64,000 nucleotides of DNA. It comes from Streptomyces vilmorinianum. GTDB lineage: Bacteria; Actinomycetota; Actinomycetes; Streptomycetales; Streptomycetaceae. Within the stretch, counting starts at the first letter, position 1. The number at the start of each line of letters is the position of its first letter. The position numbers and the translations under genes are program-made. The notes under the pieces are model-generated. The model saw nothing but the letters and a program-made list of their open reading frames with translations, searched no databases and had not been told where the DNA came from. Positions 35,283-43,133 of the stretch are shown piece by piece. The stretch covers positions 3,552,001 to 3,616,000 of the forward strand of contig NZ_CP040244.1 of assembly GCF_005517195.1 (NCBI RefSeq), given 5' to 3'.

Positions 35283-36208
35283 CTGACCAGCCCGCCCTCC
35301 GGCTGCTGAGCCTCGGCGCCGGCGTGCAGTCCACCACCCTGGCCCTGCTGTCCGCCGCCGGCGACCTGCCCAGGCTCGACGGCGCGGTCTTCGCGGACAC
35401 GGGCTGGGAGCCCGCCGCCGTGTACACGCACCTCAACCGCCTGGAGACCGCAGTCCTCATCCCGGCCGGCATCCCGCTGTACCGCGTGTCGGCGGGAAAC
35501 ATCCGCAACGACGCCCTCGACCCCGAGCACCGGTTCGCCTCTATGCCGCTGTTCATCAAGAACCAGGACGGCGGCGACGGGATGACCCGACGCCAGTGCA
35601 CGGCGGAGTACAAGCTGAAGCCAATCAAGCGGCAGGCGCGGCAGCTCCTCGGGTTCCCGCACCCGCGCCCGGTCCCGCGCGGCCTGTACGCCGAGCAGTG
35701 GATCGGCATCAGCCGCGACGAGATCGGGCGCGCGAAGGACTCCGGCATCCAGTACCTACGCTCGGCCTTCCCGCTCCTCGACCTCACCGGGGCCGCGGAC
35801 GGGCGAGAGGGCTGGACCCGCGACGACTGCCTGCGCTACCTCCGCGCCAACGGCTGGGAGAGCACCCCGAAGAGTGCCTGCGTGGGGTGTCCGTACCACG
35901 GCAACTCCCAGTGGCGCCGCCTCCGCGACGAGCAGCCCGAGGAGTGGGCGGACGCCGTCGCCTTCGACGCCGCGATCCGGTCCGGAAACGCCCGGGGCAA
36001 CGCGCTGGGCAAGCCGCTCCTCGGCGAGGCGTACCTGCACCGCTCCCGCCTCCCGCTCGACCAGGCCCCCATCGACCGCGTCACCGCGCACGAGTGGGCA
36101 CAGCGGCAGACCGACATCTTCGGCCAGGTTGCCGACGCCGAGCTGGAGGAGGGCGACCCCGATGGTTGCTCGCCGTGGTCCTGCCGTTCCGGCCGCGCTG
36201 CCGCGTGA
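35279..36208 (+). CDS. PP-loop ATPase, PAPS reductase-like
   Basis: A 309-residue adenine nucleotide alpha-hydrolase-fold protein. The PP-loop is SLGAGVQSTTLALLSA near residue 10, followed by FADTGWEPAAVYTHLNRL. A Cys is present in MTRRQCTAEYKLKPIKRQ, and a CxxC pair in SACVGCPYHGNSQWRRL, which could hold a metal or redox pair. The phage family is commonly annotated as phosphoadenosine phosphosulfate reductase, but it lacks the sulfate-reduction context and may instead modify nucleic acid or nucleotides. GTG 35279 overlaps the previous stop. Confidence 0.8.
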   Translation: MTDQPALRLLSLGAGVQSTTLALLSAAGDLPRLDGAVFADTGWEPAAVYTHLNRLETAVLIPAGIPLYRVSAGNIRNDALDPEHRFASMPLFIKNQDGGDGMTRRQCTAEYKLKPIKRQARQLLGFPHPRPVPRGLYAEQWIGISRDEIGRAKDSGIQYLRSAFPLLDLTGAADGREGWTRDDCLRYLRANGWESTPKSACVGCPYHGNSQWRRLRDEQPEEWADAVAFDAAIRSGNARGNALGKPLLGEAYLHRSRLPLDQAPIDRVTAHEWAQRQTDIFGQVADAELEEGDPDGCSPWSCRSGRAAA

Positions 36209-36261
36209 TGCACGACGGACCGGCCTAACCACCAGCCTTCCACACCATCAGGAGCAGAACG

Positions 36262-36999
36262 ATGCCAATCCAGTCCGGCCAGACCTACCGATCCGCCGAT
36301 CCCCGTGAACTCATCCGGATCCGGATCAAGAGCTACGCCCCCGGCGAGAATCGCGCACTCGTCGTCGACGCCGCCACGGGAAAGCGGCCCCGCCCCATGC
36401 TCGTCACCGCTCTCCACGACTCGCCAATCACCCAGGCTGGCAAGCCTCGGCGGTCCGGGTACGTCCTGGAGCAGCCCTCCGCCGGAATCCGGGACGCCGC
36501 CCGCCAAGCCGCCGGACACTCCTGCGGCAACTGCGACGGCGTTGACCCGGGGACGTGCCTCACCAACCCAGATCGCCAGGCCGCCGGACAGCCCCCCACC
36601 GAGCACGTCCACCGGCTGGGGAACCCGGACGACGACGGCGGCATCCTCGACGACTGGGACAACTGCCGGGACCCCGAGTGCCCCGGACCGATCCCCGCCG
36701 TCGAGCAGCCGGCCGAAGCACAACCCGCGACCCAGGGATGCCTCAGGGACAAGCTTGCCGCCACCAGCCAAGGCGCTGCGGGGGCGCTGGAAGTGCTTGG
36801 GTTCGACCTCGCCACCGCCTCGAAGCAGCGCCTCCCGGCTGACGTTCGGGCCGCGATCCGAGCGCATCGGGCCGAGATCCTCCGCGAAGCCGCCGACGCC
36901 GTGGACGCCGGGAAGCGGCCCTTCCCCGACGAAGTACGCAGCGGCGCCTCCTGGGCCGCTCGGATGCTCCGCCGCATGGCCGACGAGGCCACCCCGTGA
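36262..36999 (+). CDS. Phage protein with Cys-rich middle, unknown function
   Basis: A 245-residue protein with three parts. The N-terminus is beta-rich (GQTYRSADPRELIRIRIKSYAPGENRALVVD), the middle contains HSCGNCDGVDPGTCLTNP and NCRDPECPG, which could bind zinc, and the C-terminus is helical (LPADVRAAIRAHRAEILREAADAVD). The N-terminal pattern resembles phage KOW-like or SH3-like modules. Function unknown. Confidence 0.6.
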   Translation: MPIQSGQTYRSADPRELIRIRIKSYAPGENRALVVDAATGKRPRPMLVTALHDSPITQAGKPRRSGYVLEQPSAGIRDAARQAAGHSCGNCDGVDPGTCLTNPDRQAAGQPPTEHVHRLGNPDDDGGILDDWDNCRDPECPGPIPAVEQPAEAQPATQGCLRDKLAATSQGAAGALEVLGFDLATASKQRLPADVRAAIRAHRAEILREAADAVDAGKRPFPDEVRSGASWAARMLRRMADEATP

Positions 37000-37130
37000 G
37001 CGCGTTCCTCGACCTCCTCGCGGCGGCCGGTGTGGTCGCCGCCTGGTGGACTGCCGCCAGCTTCACCGCCGGCGTCCTCATTGCCGCCATCGGCTTCACC
37101 CGCAACACCATCCGCAGGAGGCCCAGATGA
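36996..37130 (+). CDS. Small membrane protein (44 residues)
   Basis: GTG 36996 overlaps the upstream stop, and the stop overlaps the next ATG. The product has one or two short hydrophobic stretches (FLDLLAAAGVVAAWWTAA and TAGVLIAAIGF) and a basic end. Only membrane location can be proposed. Confidence 0.5.
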   Translation: MSAFLDLLAAAGVVAAWWTAASFTAGVLIAAIGFTRNTIRRRPR

Positions 37131-37315
37131 CCACGCCCACCACCCGCGTCCGACTCCACGGCGGCCGCCTCACCCACGCCGCCCAGCCCCGAGGCAGCGG
37201 CCACGCAACCGCCTGCGGCATCTCCCTCGACGCCAACGCCGTCAACCACTGGATGCCCCACACCGCGACCGTCACCTGCCGCCCCTGCCAGCGGAAGACC
37301 GGAGACGGCCGATGA
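37127..37315 (+). CDS. Small Cys/His phage protein
   Basis: A 62-residue protein: RVRLHGGRLTHAAQPRGSGHATACGISLDANAVNHWMPHTATVTCRPCQRKTG. The lone Cys, the CxxC pair and several His fit a small zinc-binding module; similar proteins are widespread in Streptomyces and their phages as hypothetical proteins. Confidence 0.55.
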   Translation: MTTPTTRVRLHGGRLTHAAQPRGSGHATACGISLDANAVNHWMPHTATVTCRPCQRKTGDGR

Positions 37316-37767
37316 CCCAGCCCAGCACCGCCGAGCAGCTGCTCAACCTTGCCGACCGAGCCGAACGCGGCACGCTCACCGGAGACGAAGCAGCCCGACT
37401 CCGGGAGGGAATCGCCCAACTCCGCGACCGGCCGCCCCTCGTCTGCTGCGACGAGCGGCACCAGACCAAGGTGCAGTCACTCGAAGCCGAGATCGAACGC
37501 ATGAAACTCCTCGTCGCCGCCAGCAGCGAACCCGGCCAAGCCGTCCGCATGGCCGCGCAGCACGCCGAGCGTGCCATCGAGAACGGGAAGCGCGCCGAGA
37601 AGGCCGAGCGCGCCGTCGATCACCTCACAGACCGATACCGAGGCGCCGAAGAGCGCGCCGAGCGGGCCGAGGCCGCACGGGACCGCTACCGCGCCGCGGC
37701 CCGGAGCTGCATCTCGTCCCACTGCGTCGAGGGCGACCACGTCTACGAGCTCGGAGAGACTCCGTGA
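37312..37767 (+). CDS. Coiled-coil phage protein
   Basis: A 151-residue protein; residues 50-130 are charged and heptad-patterned (VQSLEAEIERMKLLVAASSEP; HAERAIENGKRAEKAERAVDHLTDRYRGAEERAERAEAARDRYR), a long coiled coil. The end has CISSHCVEGDHVYEL. Overlaps on both sides. Unknown function. Confidence 0.58.
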   Translation: MTQPSTAEQLLNLADRAERGTLTGDEAARLREGIAQLRDRPPLVCCDERHQTKVQSLEAEIERMKLLVAASSEPGQAVRMAAQHAERAIENGKRAEKAERAVDHLTDRYRGAEERAERAEAARDRYRAAARSCISSHCVEGDHVYELGETP

Positions 37768-38027
37768 TCATCCCCGTTCGCGTCCATGCCGACGCCCAGG
37801 TGCACACCGTGGGGGGCATCCGGGAGCTCCAGCCCGACCACCCCTTGTACAGCGAGCACTGCCCCGTCTGCGACTTCCTGCTCGGCACCCAGCCGATCAC
37901 CCTCGTGTTCGTCGGCATCGAGCCGGAGGACCGGAAGGACACCGGGTGGACGACCGGCGGCGCCGTCGCGGTTCACGCCGCCTGCGCCGGCCTCGCAGAC
38001 GAGGACCGGGAACAGACCGATGGGTGA
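37764..38027 (+). CDS. Small phage protein with CxxC, unknown function
   Basis: An 87-residue protein from GTG 37764: SEHCPVCDFLLGTQPITLVFVGIEPEDRK, then VHAACAGL. The CxxC and later Cys/His could bind zinc. Its end overlaps the next gene by 8 bp. Confidence 0.55.
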   Translation: MIIPVRVHADAQVHTVGGIRELQPDHPLYSEHCPVCDFLLGTQPITLVFVGIEPEDRKDTGWTTGGAVAVHAACAGLADEDREQTDG

Positions 38028-38589
38028 CCTCGACGGCCTGGTCGCCGACCTCGCCGACCGGTGGACGGGCGACGCCACGACCCCGGGTGACGGCGGGCCC
38101 GGCCTCATAGCCCGGCTTGACACGATCGGGCTGCGCACCCGCCAGCCGAAGCAGCACGGCGGGCGTACTCCGCCCGGCTCGAGGCCACCGACGTCGATCG
38201 AGGCCGTCAGCTGGTCGCAGCGGATCAAGGCCGAGGCGGTGGCGCTCGATCGGGAGCTCCGCGGCTCCGAGCACGAGCAGCCCTGGTACCGGGCATTGCG
38301 CGCGCTGCCGCCCGGGGCCGAGACGGTGGACCGGGTGGGGGAGGTGACGCGGACAGTCGGCCGCTGGCACGGCACCGTGCTCACCGTCCTCGGACTCCGC
38401 GGCCCGTCCGTACACTTCCGGCACGCACTGTGCCTCGCGTGCGGGCAGCGCACTGTGTACGGACGCGCCGACGACGACCGACCGCGTGCGTGGTGCGTCA
38501 ACGACGCCTGCGATGACCAGGAGACGGGGCAGCCAGCCCGGTATGAGGGTCGTCGGCTCTACCTCCTGACGGAGAACAGGGCGTCGTAG
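38020..38589 (+). CDS. Phage protein with zinc-ribbon-like C-terminus
   Basis: A 189-residue protein. The first part is helical (LDGLVADLADRWTGD; SWSQRIKAEAVALDRELRG), and the end carries CLACGQRTVYGRADDDRPRAWCVNDAC, a four-Cys zinc-ribbon arrangement. Homologues occur in many Streptomyces phages next to small zinc proteins. Unknown role; last gene of this rightward group before a leftward regulator. Confidence 0.62.
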   Translation: MGDLDGLVADLADRWTGDATTPGDGGPGLIARLDTIGLRTRQPKQHGGRTPPGSRPPTSIEAVSWSQRIKAEAVALDRELRGSEHEQPWYRALRALPPGAETVDRVGEVTRTVGRWHGTVLTVLGLRGPSVHFRHALCLACGQRTVYGRADDDRPRAWCVNDACDDQETGQPARYEGRRLYLLTENRAS

Positions 38590-38604
38590 CGGGAGAGCGG
38601 GGCC

Positions 38605-38850
38605 TCAGCCAGCGCTCTCCGCCTGGCGCCGGCGCTCCTCTTCCTCGCGTCGGCGCCGGGCCGCGACGACCACGTCCCGGCTGGGGCGCTCGGGGAGCTT
38701 GGCACCGGGCTCGCGCAGGTACCACGCGATCAGTTCGCGGACGATCGACGCTCGCTCGGTGCCGAGGCTCTTGGCCGCCGGGTCGAAGTCCAACCAGAGC
38801 TCGTCGGGCAGCCGGATCTGGCGGGCGGGTGTCTTCGGCACGTTCGGCAT
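38605..38850 (-). CDS. Ribbon-helix-helix (CopG/Arc-type) repressor
   Basis: An 81-residue protein, the only leftward gene in this part of the prophage. The ribbon-helix-helix core is RQIRLPDELWLDFDPAAKSLGTERASIVRELIAWYLRE (residues 10-46). A charged C-terminal helix follows. The ATG at 38850 fits the domain start; the frame extends to 38895 without a better signal. Four copies of a 14-bp palindrome start 17 bp upstream, the expected operator type for this fold, so it is probably autoregulated and controls the rightward gene at 39004. Confidence 0.82.
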   Translation of the reverse strand: MPNVPKTPARQIRLPDELWLDFDPAAKSLGTERASIVRELIAWYLREPGAKLPERPSRDVVVAARRRREEEERRRQAESAG

Positions 38851-38866
38851 GGGCGCACCGTACCCG

Positions 38867-38972
38867 GGTGTAGCTACCAGTCTCAATGCACTCACCTCCA
38901 GGTGTAGCTACAAGAATCATGGTCGAAGGGGTTGTGGTGTAGCTACACCGCACGCTATGGTGTAGCTACACC
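38867..38972. promoter_or_regulatory. Four-site palindromic operator array with rightward promoter
   Basis: The palindrome GGTGTAGCTACACC is perfect at 38936-38949 and 38959-38972, and near-perfect at 38901-38914 (ends AAG) and 38867-38880 (ends CAG). A rightward promoter, TTGTGG 38932-38937 and TATGGT 38956-38961 with an 18-bp spacer, is embedded in sites 3 and 4, so binding would block it. Confidence 0.85.
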
Positions 38973-39003
38973 TTAAGTCAAGGGGAATCAACAAGGGGGC
39001 GTC

Positions 39004-39273
39004 ATGAAGGTCCAGTTCACCCGCAGGATCACCGTCGCCGACTACCTCGCAGAGCGAGGCCTTCCGGGTGACTGGCGCTACGCCTCGGCGTACGGCCGGA
39101 CGGTGGCCCGCGTCTACCGCGACACGTACCGGCGCGAGCCCGGCAAGGCGTTCCGGCTGATCGGTCTCCGGTTCTACCGGGTCATGGCCTACCGCCCCAC
39201 CGAAGCCCACGTCCTCGCCGACGCCTGGACCCTCTACCCGCGCACCGCCCGCCTGTCCGCCCCGACCCGCTGA
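39004..39273 (+). CDS. Small basic phage protein under the operator array
   Basis: An 89-residue basic protein: VADYLAERGLPGDWRYASAYGRTVARVYRDTYRREPGKAFRLI followed by YRPTEAHVLADAWTLYPRT. It resembles small actinophage proteins of unknown role. AAGGGGG precedes the ATG. It is the first gene downstream of the repressor-controlled promoter, so it is likely the target of that regulator. Confidence 0.62.
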   Translation: MKVQFTRRITVADYLAERGLPGDWRYASAYGRTVARVYRDTYRREPGKAFRLIGLRFYRVMAYRPTEAHVLADAWTLYPRTARLSAPTR

Positions 39274-39283
39274 GGAGGCCGTC

Positions 39284-39526
39284 GTGTCCGACGCCCTGCT
39301 CAGCTCGCTCGCCCTGATCGAGCCGGGAGACCTGGTGATGTATCACGGCTCGATCGAGACGCACCACGGCCTGTGGATCGCGGTCCCCTGCGCCTGCGGG
39401 ATTTGCGAGCAGCTCGACGCCTTCGGCCTCGCGGACATCCGCTTCGCGCTGGTCGACCCGTGGGGGGAGCGGTCCGGCCCGCACCACGTGCGACGCGAGT
39501 CCATCACCCGGTCCGCCGCGAGCTGA
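39284..39526 (+). CDS. Small phage protein, unknown function
   Basis: An 80-residue protein from GTG 39284, 10 bp after the previous gene: LIEPGDLVMYHGSIETHHGLWIAVPCACGICEQLDAFGLADIRFALVDP. It looks like a small beta barrel with a CACGIC metal-binding-like motif. GAGGAGG lies just upstream. Confidence 0.58.
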   Translation: MSDALLSSLALIEPGDLVMYHGSIETHHGLWIAVPCACGICEQLDAFGLADIRFALVDPWGERSGPHHVRRESITRSAAS

Positions 39527-39586
39527 CCACCCCGCCCCCGGCCGCCCGGCCGGGGCGCCCGATCCATCCCGACGAGGGGGCACGCC

Positions 39587-40702
39587 GTGAGCACCATCGA
39601 CGTCAACCAGCAGTTCAACGACCAGCGCCGCGCCCTGATCAAGGGGACCCGCGCTCGCCGCCGCACCGACGGCTCGTACGTCGCGACCGTCGGATACGAC
39701 GACGGGGAGGTCGTCGGTCGCGACGGACTCGACACCACGCGCGGCACGGCCGCCCTGTACACCTCCACCCCGGCCTGGCACCGGCTCGGCGCCGTGGTCC
39801 CCGGCGGTATCTCCGACATCGACACCGTGCTCCGCCTCGGACAGATCGACTTCGCCGTCACCAAGCAGCCCGCCGAATACACGTGGGGCGGCACCCGGCA
39901 CGTCAAGGACGACGCGTTCGTCACCGTGCGAGGCGACACCGGCGACCCGCTCGGCATCGTCGGCTCCCGCTACCAGCCGTTCCAGCAGCGGCAGGTGTTC
40001 GACTTCCTGGAGGACTTGGCCGACACGCACGGCGTCCTGTGGGAGTCGGCCGGGGCGCTGCGCGGTGGCCGCCGAGTGTTCGTCACGATGCAGATCCCGG
40101 AGTCGGTCGTCGTCGACCGGGGCGGCCTGGACGACGAGATCCGCCTCTACGTCGTCGCGATCAACTCCCACGACGGCAGCTCGCAGATGGACACCCTCGT
40201 CACCCCGTGGCGCGTCGTCTGCGGCAACACCGAACGCTTCGCCCTGCGCGACGCCCGCTACCGCTGGTCGATCCGGCACACCGCCGGAGCACTCGACCGG
40301 CTGGAGGAAGCCCGCCGCACCCTCGGCCTCACCGTCCACTACGGCAAGGCGTTCGAGACCGAGGAGACCGCGCTCGCCCGCACAGACCTCGCGATCGACG
40401 AGTTCCACCGCGTGCTCGCCGACCTGTGGCCGCTCGACGACGACGCCACCGACCGCAGCAGGACGATCGCAGCCAAGCGCACCGAGCGGCTTGACGCCAT
40501 GTTCCGCAGCGAGACCGAGCGCGCCGGACGCACGGCCTACGCGGGGGAGCGGGCCATCACCGACTACCTCGACCACATCGCCCCCCGCCGCCCCGGCCGG
40601 ACCATGACCGAGGAGATCGCCCGCGCGACCGCCCTCATGGAAGACACCGATGGCGACCTGAAGACCAAGGCACACCAGCGGCTCATGCTCCTGCGCCGCT
40701 GA
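39587..40702 (+). CDS. DUF932 phage/plasmid protein
   Basis: A 371-residue DUF932 (phage/plasmid-like TIGR03299) protein. Family features are TSTPAWHRLGAVVPGG near residue 60, VTVRGDTGDPLGIVGSRYQPFQQRQVFDFLEDL, VVAINSHDGSSQMDTLVTPWRVVCGNTERFAL, and a helical C-terminus. The family is very common on mobile elements, and its role is unknown. GTG start after GAGGGGG. Two strong hairpins follow. Confidence 0.88.
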   Translation: MSTIDVNQQFNDQRRALIKGTRARRRTDGSYVATVGYDDGEVVGRDGLDTTRGTAALYTSTPAWHRLGAVVPGGISDIDTVLRLGQIDFAVTKQPAEYTWGGTRHVKDDAFVTVRGDTGDPLGIVGSRYQPFQQRQVFDFLEDLADTHGVLWESAGALRGGRRVFVTMQIPESVVVDRGGLDDEIRLYVVAINSHDGSSQMDTLVTPWRVVCGNTERFALRDARYRWSIRHTAGALDRLEEARRTLGLTVHYGKAFETEETALARTDLAIDEFHRVLADLWPLDDDATDRSRTIAAKRTERLDAMFRSETERAGRTAYAGERAITDYLDHIAPRRPGRTMTEEIARATALMEDTDGDLKTKAHQRLMLLRR

Positions 40703-40712
40703 CCCGCCGACC

Positions 40713-40780
40713 GGCAGCCGGGCCCCGACCCGGCTGCCCCCCCAGGGCCGCGCCCTCCCGCCCCCGTTGGGGCGCGGCCC
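40713..40780 (+). terminator. Tandem terminator hairpins
   Basis: First stem GGCAGCCGGG/CCCGGCTGCC at 40713-40722 and 40729-40738. Second stem GGGCCGCGCCC/GGGCGCGGCCC at 40745-40755 and 40770-40780. The remaining gap to 40941 shows no supported gene. Confidence 0.8.
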
Positions 40781-40941
40781 ACCCGCCTGTGTAGCTCAGC
40801 GGGGAGACCCCTCTCCTCCTCCGCCCTCGCCGCTCTGCGCGAGATCGCCGGACGCTGACCAAGAACCCGGCGGCGGGACACGCGGCCCGCGTCCAGCGCA
40901 CCGACCCGCTTCCCGCCGCTGGGACCCACCACGGAGAAACT

Positions 40942-41154
40942 ATGAGCACCGGCCCCGCCCCGGCCCACGACCCCGTACTCACGGGGGAGTTCATCGACAC
41001 CCAGGTGATCTACCGCTGCCGCGTGTGCGACACCACCGACTTCGCGTTCTCGGTCGTCGCCGGCCACCATGCCCCGGCCCGCATGCCCCACGAAGGATGC
41101 CCCGCCGCACGCGCCGGCAGTGCGCCGTACCCGCGCGCCACCGACCACACCTGA
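40942..41154 (+). CDS. Small zinc-finger-like phage protein
   Basis: A 70-residue protein with YRCRVCDTTDFAFSVVAGHHAPARMPHEGCP, giving a CxxC followed by His and Cys residues suitable for one zinc. ACGGAGAA lies upstream of the ATG. Unknown role. Confidence 0.55.
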   Translation: MSTGPAPAHDPVLTGEFIDTQVIYRCRVCDTTDFAFSVVAGHHAPARMPHEGCPAARAGSAPYPRATDHT

Positions 41155-41163
41155 CCCACCGCG

Positions 41164-41556
41164 TGCGCCACGGCGCACCCCCAACCGAGCGCCATGCGCC
41201 ACCTCTGGAGACTTCCCCATGACGACTGCGCCAGCCGCCGACGCAGCGGCGCGCGCCACACGGCGCGAACGGGTGCGCCACCTCGCTGACCAGGGCAAGA
41301 GCGCCCGCGCCATCGCCGCCGAACTCGGCGTCGGCAAGGACACCGTGCGCCGCGACCTCGAGGCCCTGCGCCAGGAAGCACCGGCCGATGCGCCACCCAA
41401 GGCGCCGATCCGGGAACTCGTGGCGCTGCGCAATGAGCGTGCGTTCGCCACCGTGGCGCAACTACGCGCCGTCGTGGAGCAGGTCGACGCTGAGCGCATC
41501 CCGTTCCTCGTTCTCCGCGACGTGGAGGCGCGACACCTCGACGCCGAACTGCGCCA
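41164..41556. repeat. Cluster of eight TGCGCCA repeats
   Basis: TGCGCCA occurs at 41164, 41195, 41227, 41274, 41367, 41389 and 41550, and inverted at 41454-41460. The first copy is in the inverted repeat GTGCGCC-AC-GGCGCAC (41163-41178). The copies lie upstream of and inside the helix-turn-helix gene, in more than one reading frame. Confidence 0.6.
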
Positions 41557-41650
41557 GCACGCCGCGACGCTAGCTCGGATCATCAACGAGCTCCATGTCT
41601 GGCGGCCAGCCCTGAAGGAGTCGGCGGCCGACCCTCCGCTGAGGGGATGA
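41219..41650 (+). CDS. Helix-turn-helix regulator with coiled-coil tail
   Basis: A 143-residue protein. The N-terminal helix-turn-helix is RERVRHLADQGKSARAIAAELGVGKDTVRRDLEALRQE (residues 14-51), of the resolvase/Sigma-like type. A helical tail follows (IRELVALRNERAFATVAQLRAVVEQVDAERIPFLVLRDVEARHLDAELRQHAATLARIINEL). The gene body and its upstream region are studded with TGCGCCA repeats, so it may bind its own gene, as an initiator-like or partition-like protein would. Function unproven. Confidence 0.68.
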   Translation: MTTAPAADAAARATRRERVRHLADQGKSARAIAAELGVGKDTVRRDLEALRQEAPADAPPKAPIRELVALRNERAFATVAQLRAVVEQVDAERIPFLVLRDVEARHLDAELRQHAATLARIINELHVWRPALKESAADPPLRG

Positions 41651-42102
41651 TGGGGCGCATGGACGACCTCGTGCAGTTCCTCCACGCCCGCCTCGACGAC
41701 GACGAGCGGGTGGCCCGCCGCGTCTTCGGATCGTGGAGAGAGATCGGAGAAACCGGAGTCATCGTCACCTCGGACGGCCAGCACGCCGAGGAGTGCGCCA
41801 ACGGGAACTGGACGGGCATCGCCGACCACATCACCCGCCACGACGCCGCCCGCGTCCTCCGCGAGGTCGACGCCAAGCGGCGCATCATCGAGCCATACGG
41901 AATCGCCCTGAAGGAACGCGAAGCCCTGCGTGTGGAGATGCGCAAACTCCTCGGCAACGATCACGACCGATTCGCCAAGCTCCACCGAGAGGAGAGCGAG
42001 CTGATCGAGACCGCGACACGTCTCAAGCCCGTGATCAAGCTCCTCGCCCTGCCGTACGCCGAACACCCTGGCTACCGCGACGAGTGGCGGCCCGAGGCGT
42101 AG
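41647..42102 (+). CDS. DUF6221-like phage/host protein
   Basis: A 151-residue protein resembling the actinobacterial DUF6221 family: MDDLVQFLHARLDDDERVARRV, then HITRHDAARVLREVDAKRRIIEPYG, and near the end KLLALPYAEHPGYRDEWRPEA. ATG 41647 overlaps the upstream stop, while the family start is nearer 41659. Unknown function; the family is frequent in Streptomyces prophages and chromosomes. Confidence 0.75.
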   Translation: MMGRMDDLVQFLHARLDDDERVARRVFGSWREIGETGVIVTSDGQHAEECANGNWTGIADHITRHDAARVLREVDAKRRIIEPYGIALKEREALRVEMRKLLGNDHDRFAKLHREESELIETATRLKPVIKLLALPYAEHPGYRDEWRPEA

Positions 42103-42131
42103 TCCGCCCCGCCCTGGGGCACCAGACCCGC

Positions 42132-42170
42132 AAGGCCCCGCTGCGTACACCCCCCGCGCGGCGGGGCCTT
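42132..42170 (+). terminator. Terminator hairpin
   Basis: AAGGCCCCGC (42132-42141) pairs perfectly with GCGGGGCCTT (42161-42170) around a 19-nt loop, 30 bp after the DUF6221-like gene. Confidence 0.75.
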
Positions 42171-42180
42171 GCTGCATACC

Positions 42181-42264
42181 AATCCGGCATACTCCACTCC
42201 GCATCCCACCCGCTCACGGTACCTTCACCTCACCTCCGCATCAGGAACACCACGAGGGGACTCC
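42181..42264 (+). repeat. Leader/promoter repeat, copy 1
   Basis: This segment is similar to 44481-44567, including AATCCGGCA at the start, GCTCACGGTAC, TTCACC, CACCTCC, CAGGAACAC and CGAGGGGA before a GTG. Each copy precedes a gene for a Pro/Gln-rich single-span membrane protein. Confidence 0.7.
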
Positions 42265-43077
42265 GTGAGCCAGCAGTACCCTGGGCAGCAGCCGCCCAAC
42301 TCGCCCCAGCAGCCCGGCCAGACGCCCGCATGGGGCCAGCCGCAGCAGCCCGGACCTTGGGGTCCGCCGCCGAAGAAGAGGTTGTCGACCGGCGCGATCG
42401 TCGGCATCTCCATCGGGGGAGTGCTCGCCTTTCTCGTGATCCTCGGTGCCGTCGTCGGGGGCGACGAGGCCGCGGACGGCAAGGCCGCCGGGAAGAGTCC
42501 GGCGCCCAGCGCTCCCGCGCCGGCCACGTCCAGGAGCGCGCCGGCTGTCACTGCCACCACCAGTGCCCCTTCCGCCAAGCCCAGCAAGAAGGCAGAGACC
42601 GGGCGTCTGCCCAACTTCGTGGGCAAGGGGCTCCAATACGCGCAGGACGAAGCCCAGTCCCTCGGGTTCTACAGCCTTCGCTCCCACGATGCGCTCGGCC
42701 GCGGCCGCAACCAGGCCTTCGACCGGAACTGGAAGATCTGCTCACAAACACCGTCGCCCGGAACGCACAAGACCGACGTCACCATCGACTTCGGCGCCGT
42801 GAAGCTCGAGGAGACCTGCCCTCGCACCGACATGGGCGCGGAGCCCGAGGCCGAGGCCGGCGGAACCATGCCCAACTTCGCCGGCAAGTCCGTGAAGGTC
42901 GCCCGGGCCGCACTTCCGTCCAACGCGAGCATCACGGTGACCGATGCGGCCGAGGACCGCATGGTCCTCATGGAGTCGAACTGGAGGGTGTGCACCCAGG
43001 ATCCCCGGCCCGGCACAGAGCTGAACGGTCAGCCGATCGCGATCACCGCGGTGAAGTTCGAAGAATCCTGCCCCTGA
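42265..43077 (+). CDS. Membrane-anchored protein with two PASTA-like domains
   Basis: A 270-residue protein. The cytoplasmic N-terminus is Gln/Pro-rich (QQYPGQQPPNSPQQPGQTPAWGQ), followed by one span (TGAIVGISIGGVLAFLVILGAVVGG), an Ala/Pro/Ser linker, and two repeats of about 75 residues: LPNFVGKGLQYAQDEAQSLGFYS and MPNFAGKSVKVARAALPSNASI, each ending in W(K/R)(I/V)C(S/T)Q(T/D)P-PGT. This is the PASTA pattern, known to bind peptidoglycan stem peptides. The kinase domain of PknB is absent. A lysogen surface role is likely. Confidence 0.75.
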   Translation: MSQQYPGQQPPNSPQQPGQTPAWGQPQQPGPWGPPPKKRLSTGAIVGISIGGVLAFLVILGAVVGGDEAADGKAAGKSPAPSAPAPATSRSAPAVTATTSAPSAKPSKKAETGRLPNFVGKGLQYAQDEAQSLGFYSLRSHDALGRGRNQAFDRNWKICSQTPSPGTHKTDVTIDFGAVKLEETCPRTDMGAEPEAEAGGTMPNFAGKSVKVARAALPSNASITVTDAAEDRMVLMESNWRVCTQDPRPGTELNGQPIAITAVKFEESCP

Positions 43078-43133
43078 CCACCCATCTGTACGTGAGCCAG
43101 CCGCACTCGACGGCTAGCCTCCTTGGGGAGACC

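Noticed and set aside
40785..40860. tRNA-like start GTGTAGCTCAGCGGGGAGA
   Set aside because: There is no matching D-stem, T arm or acceptor partner, and no Ro-binding signature nearby.
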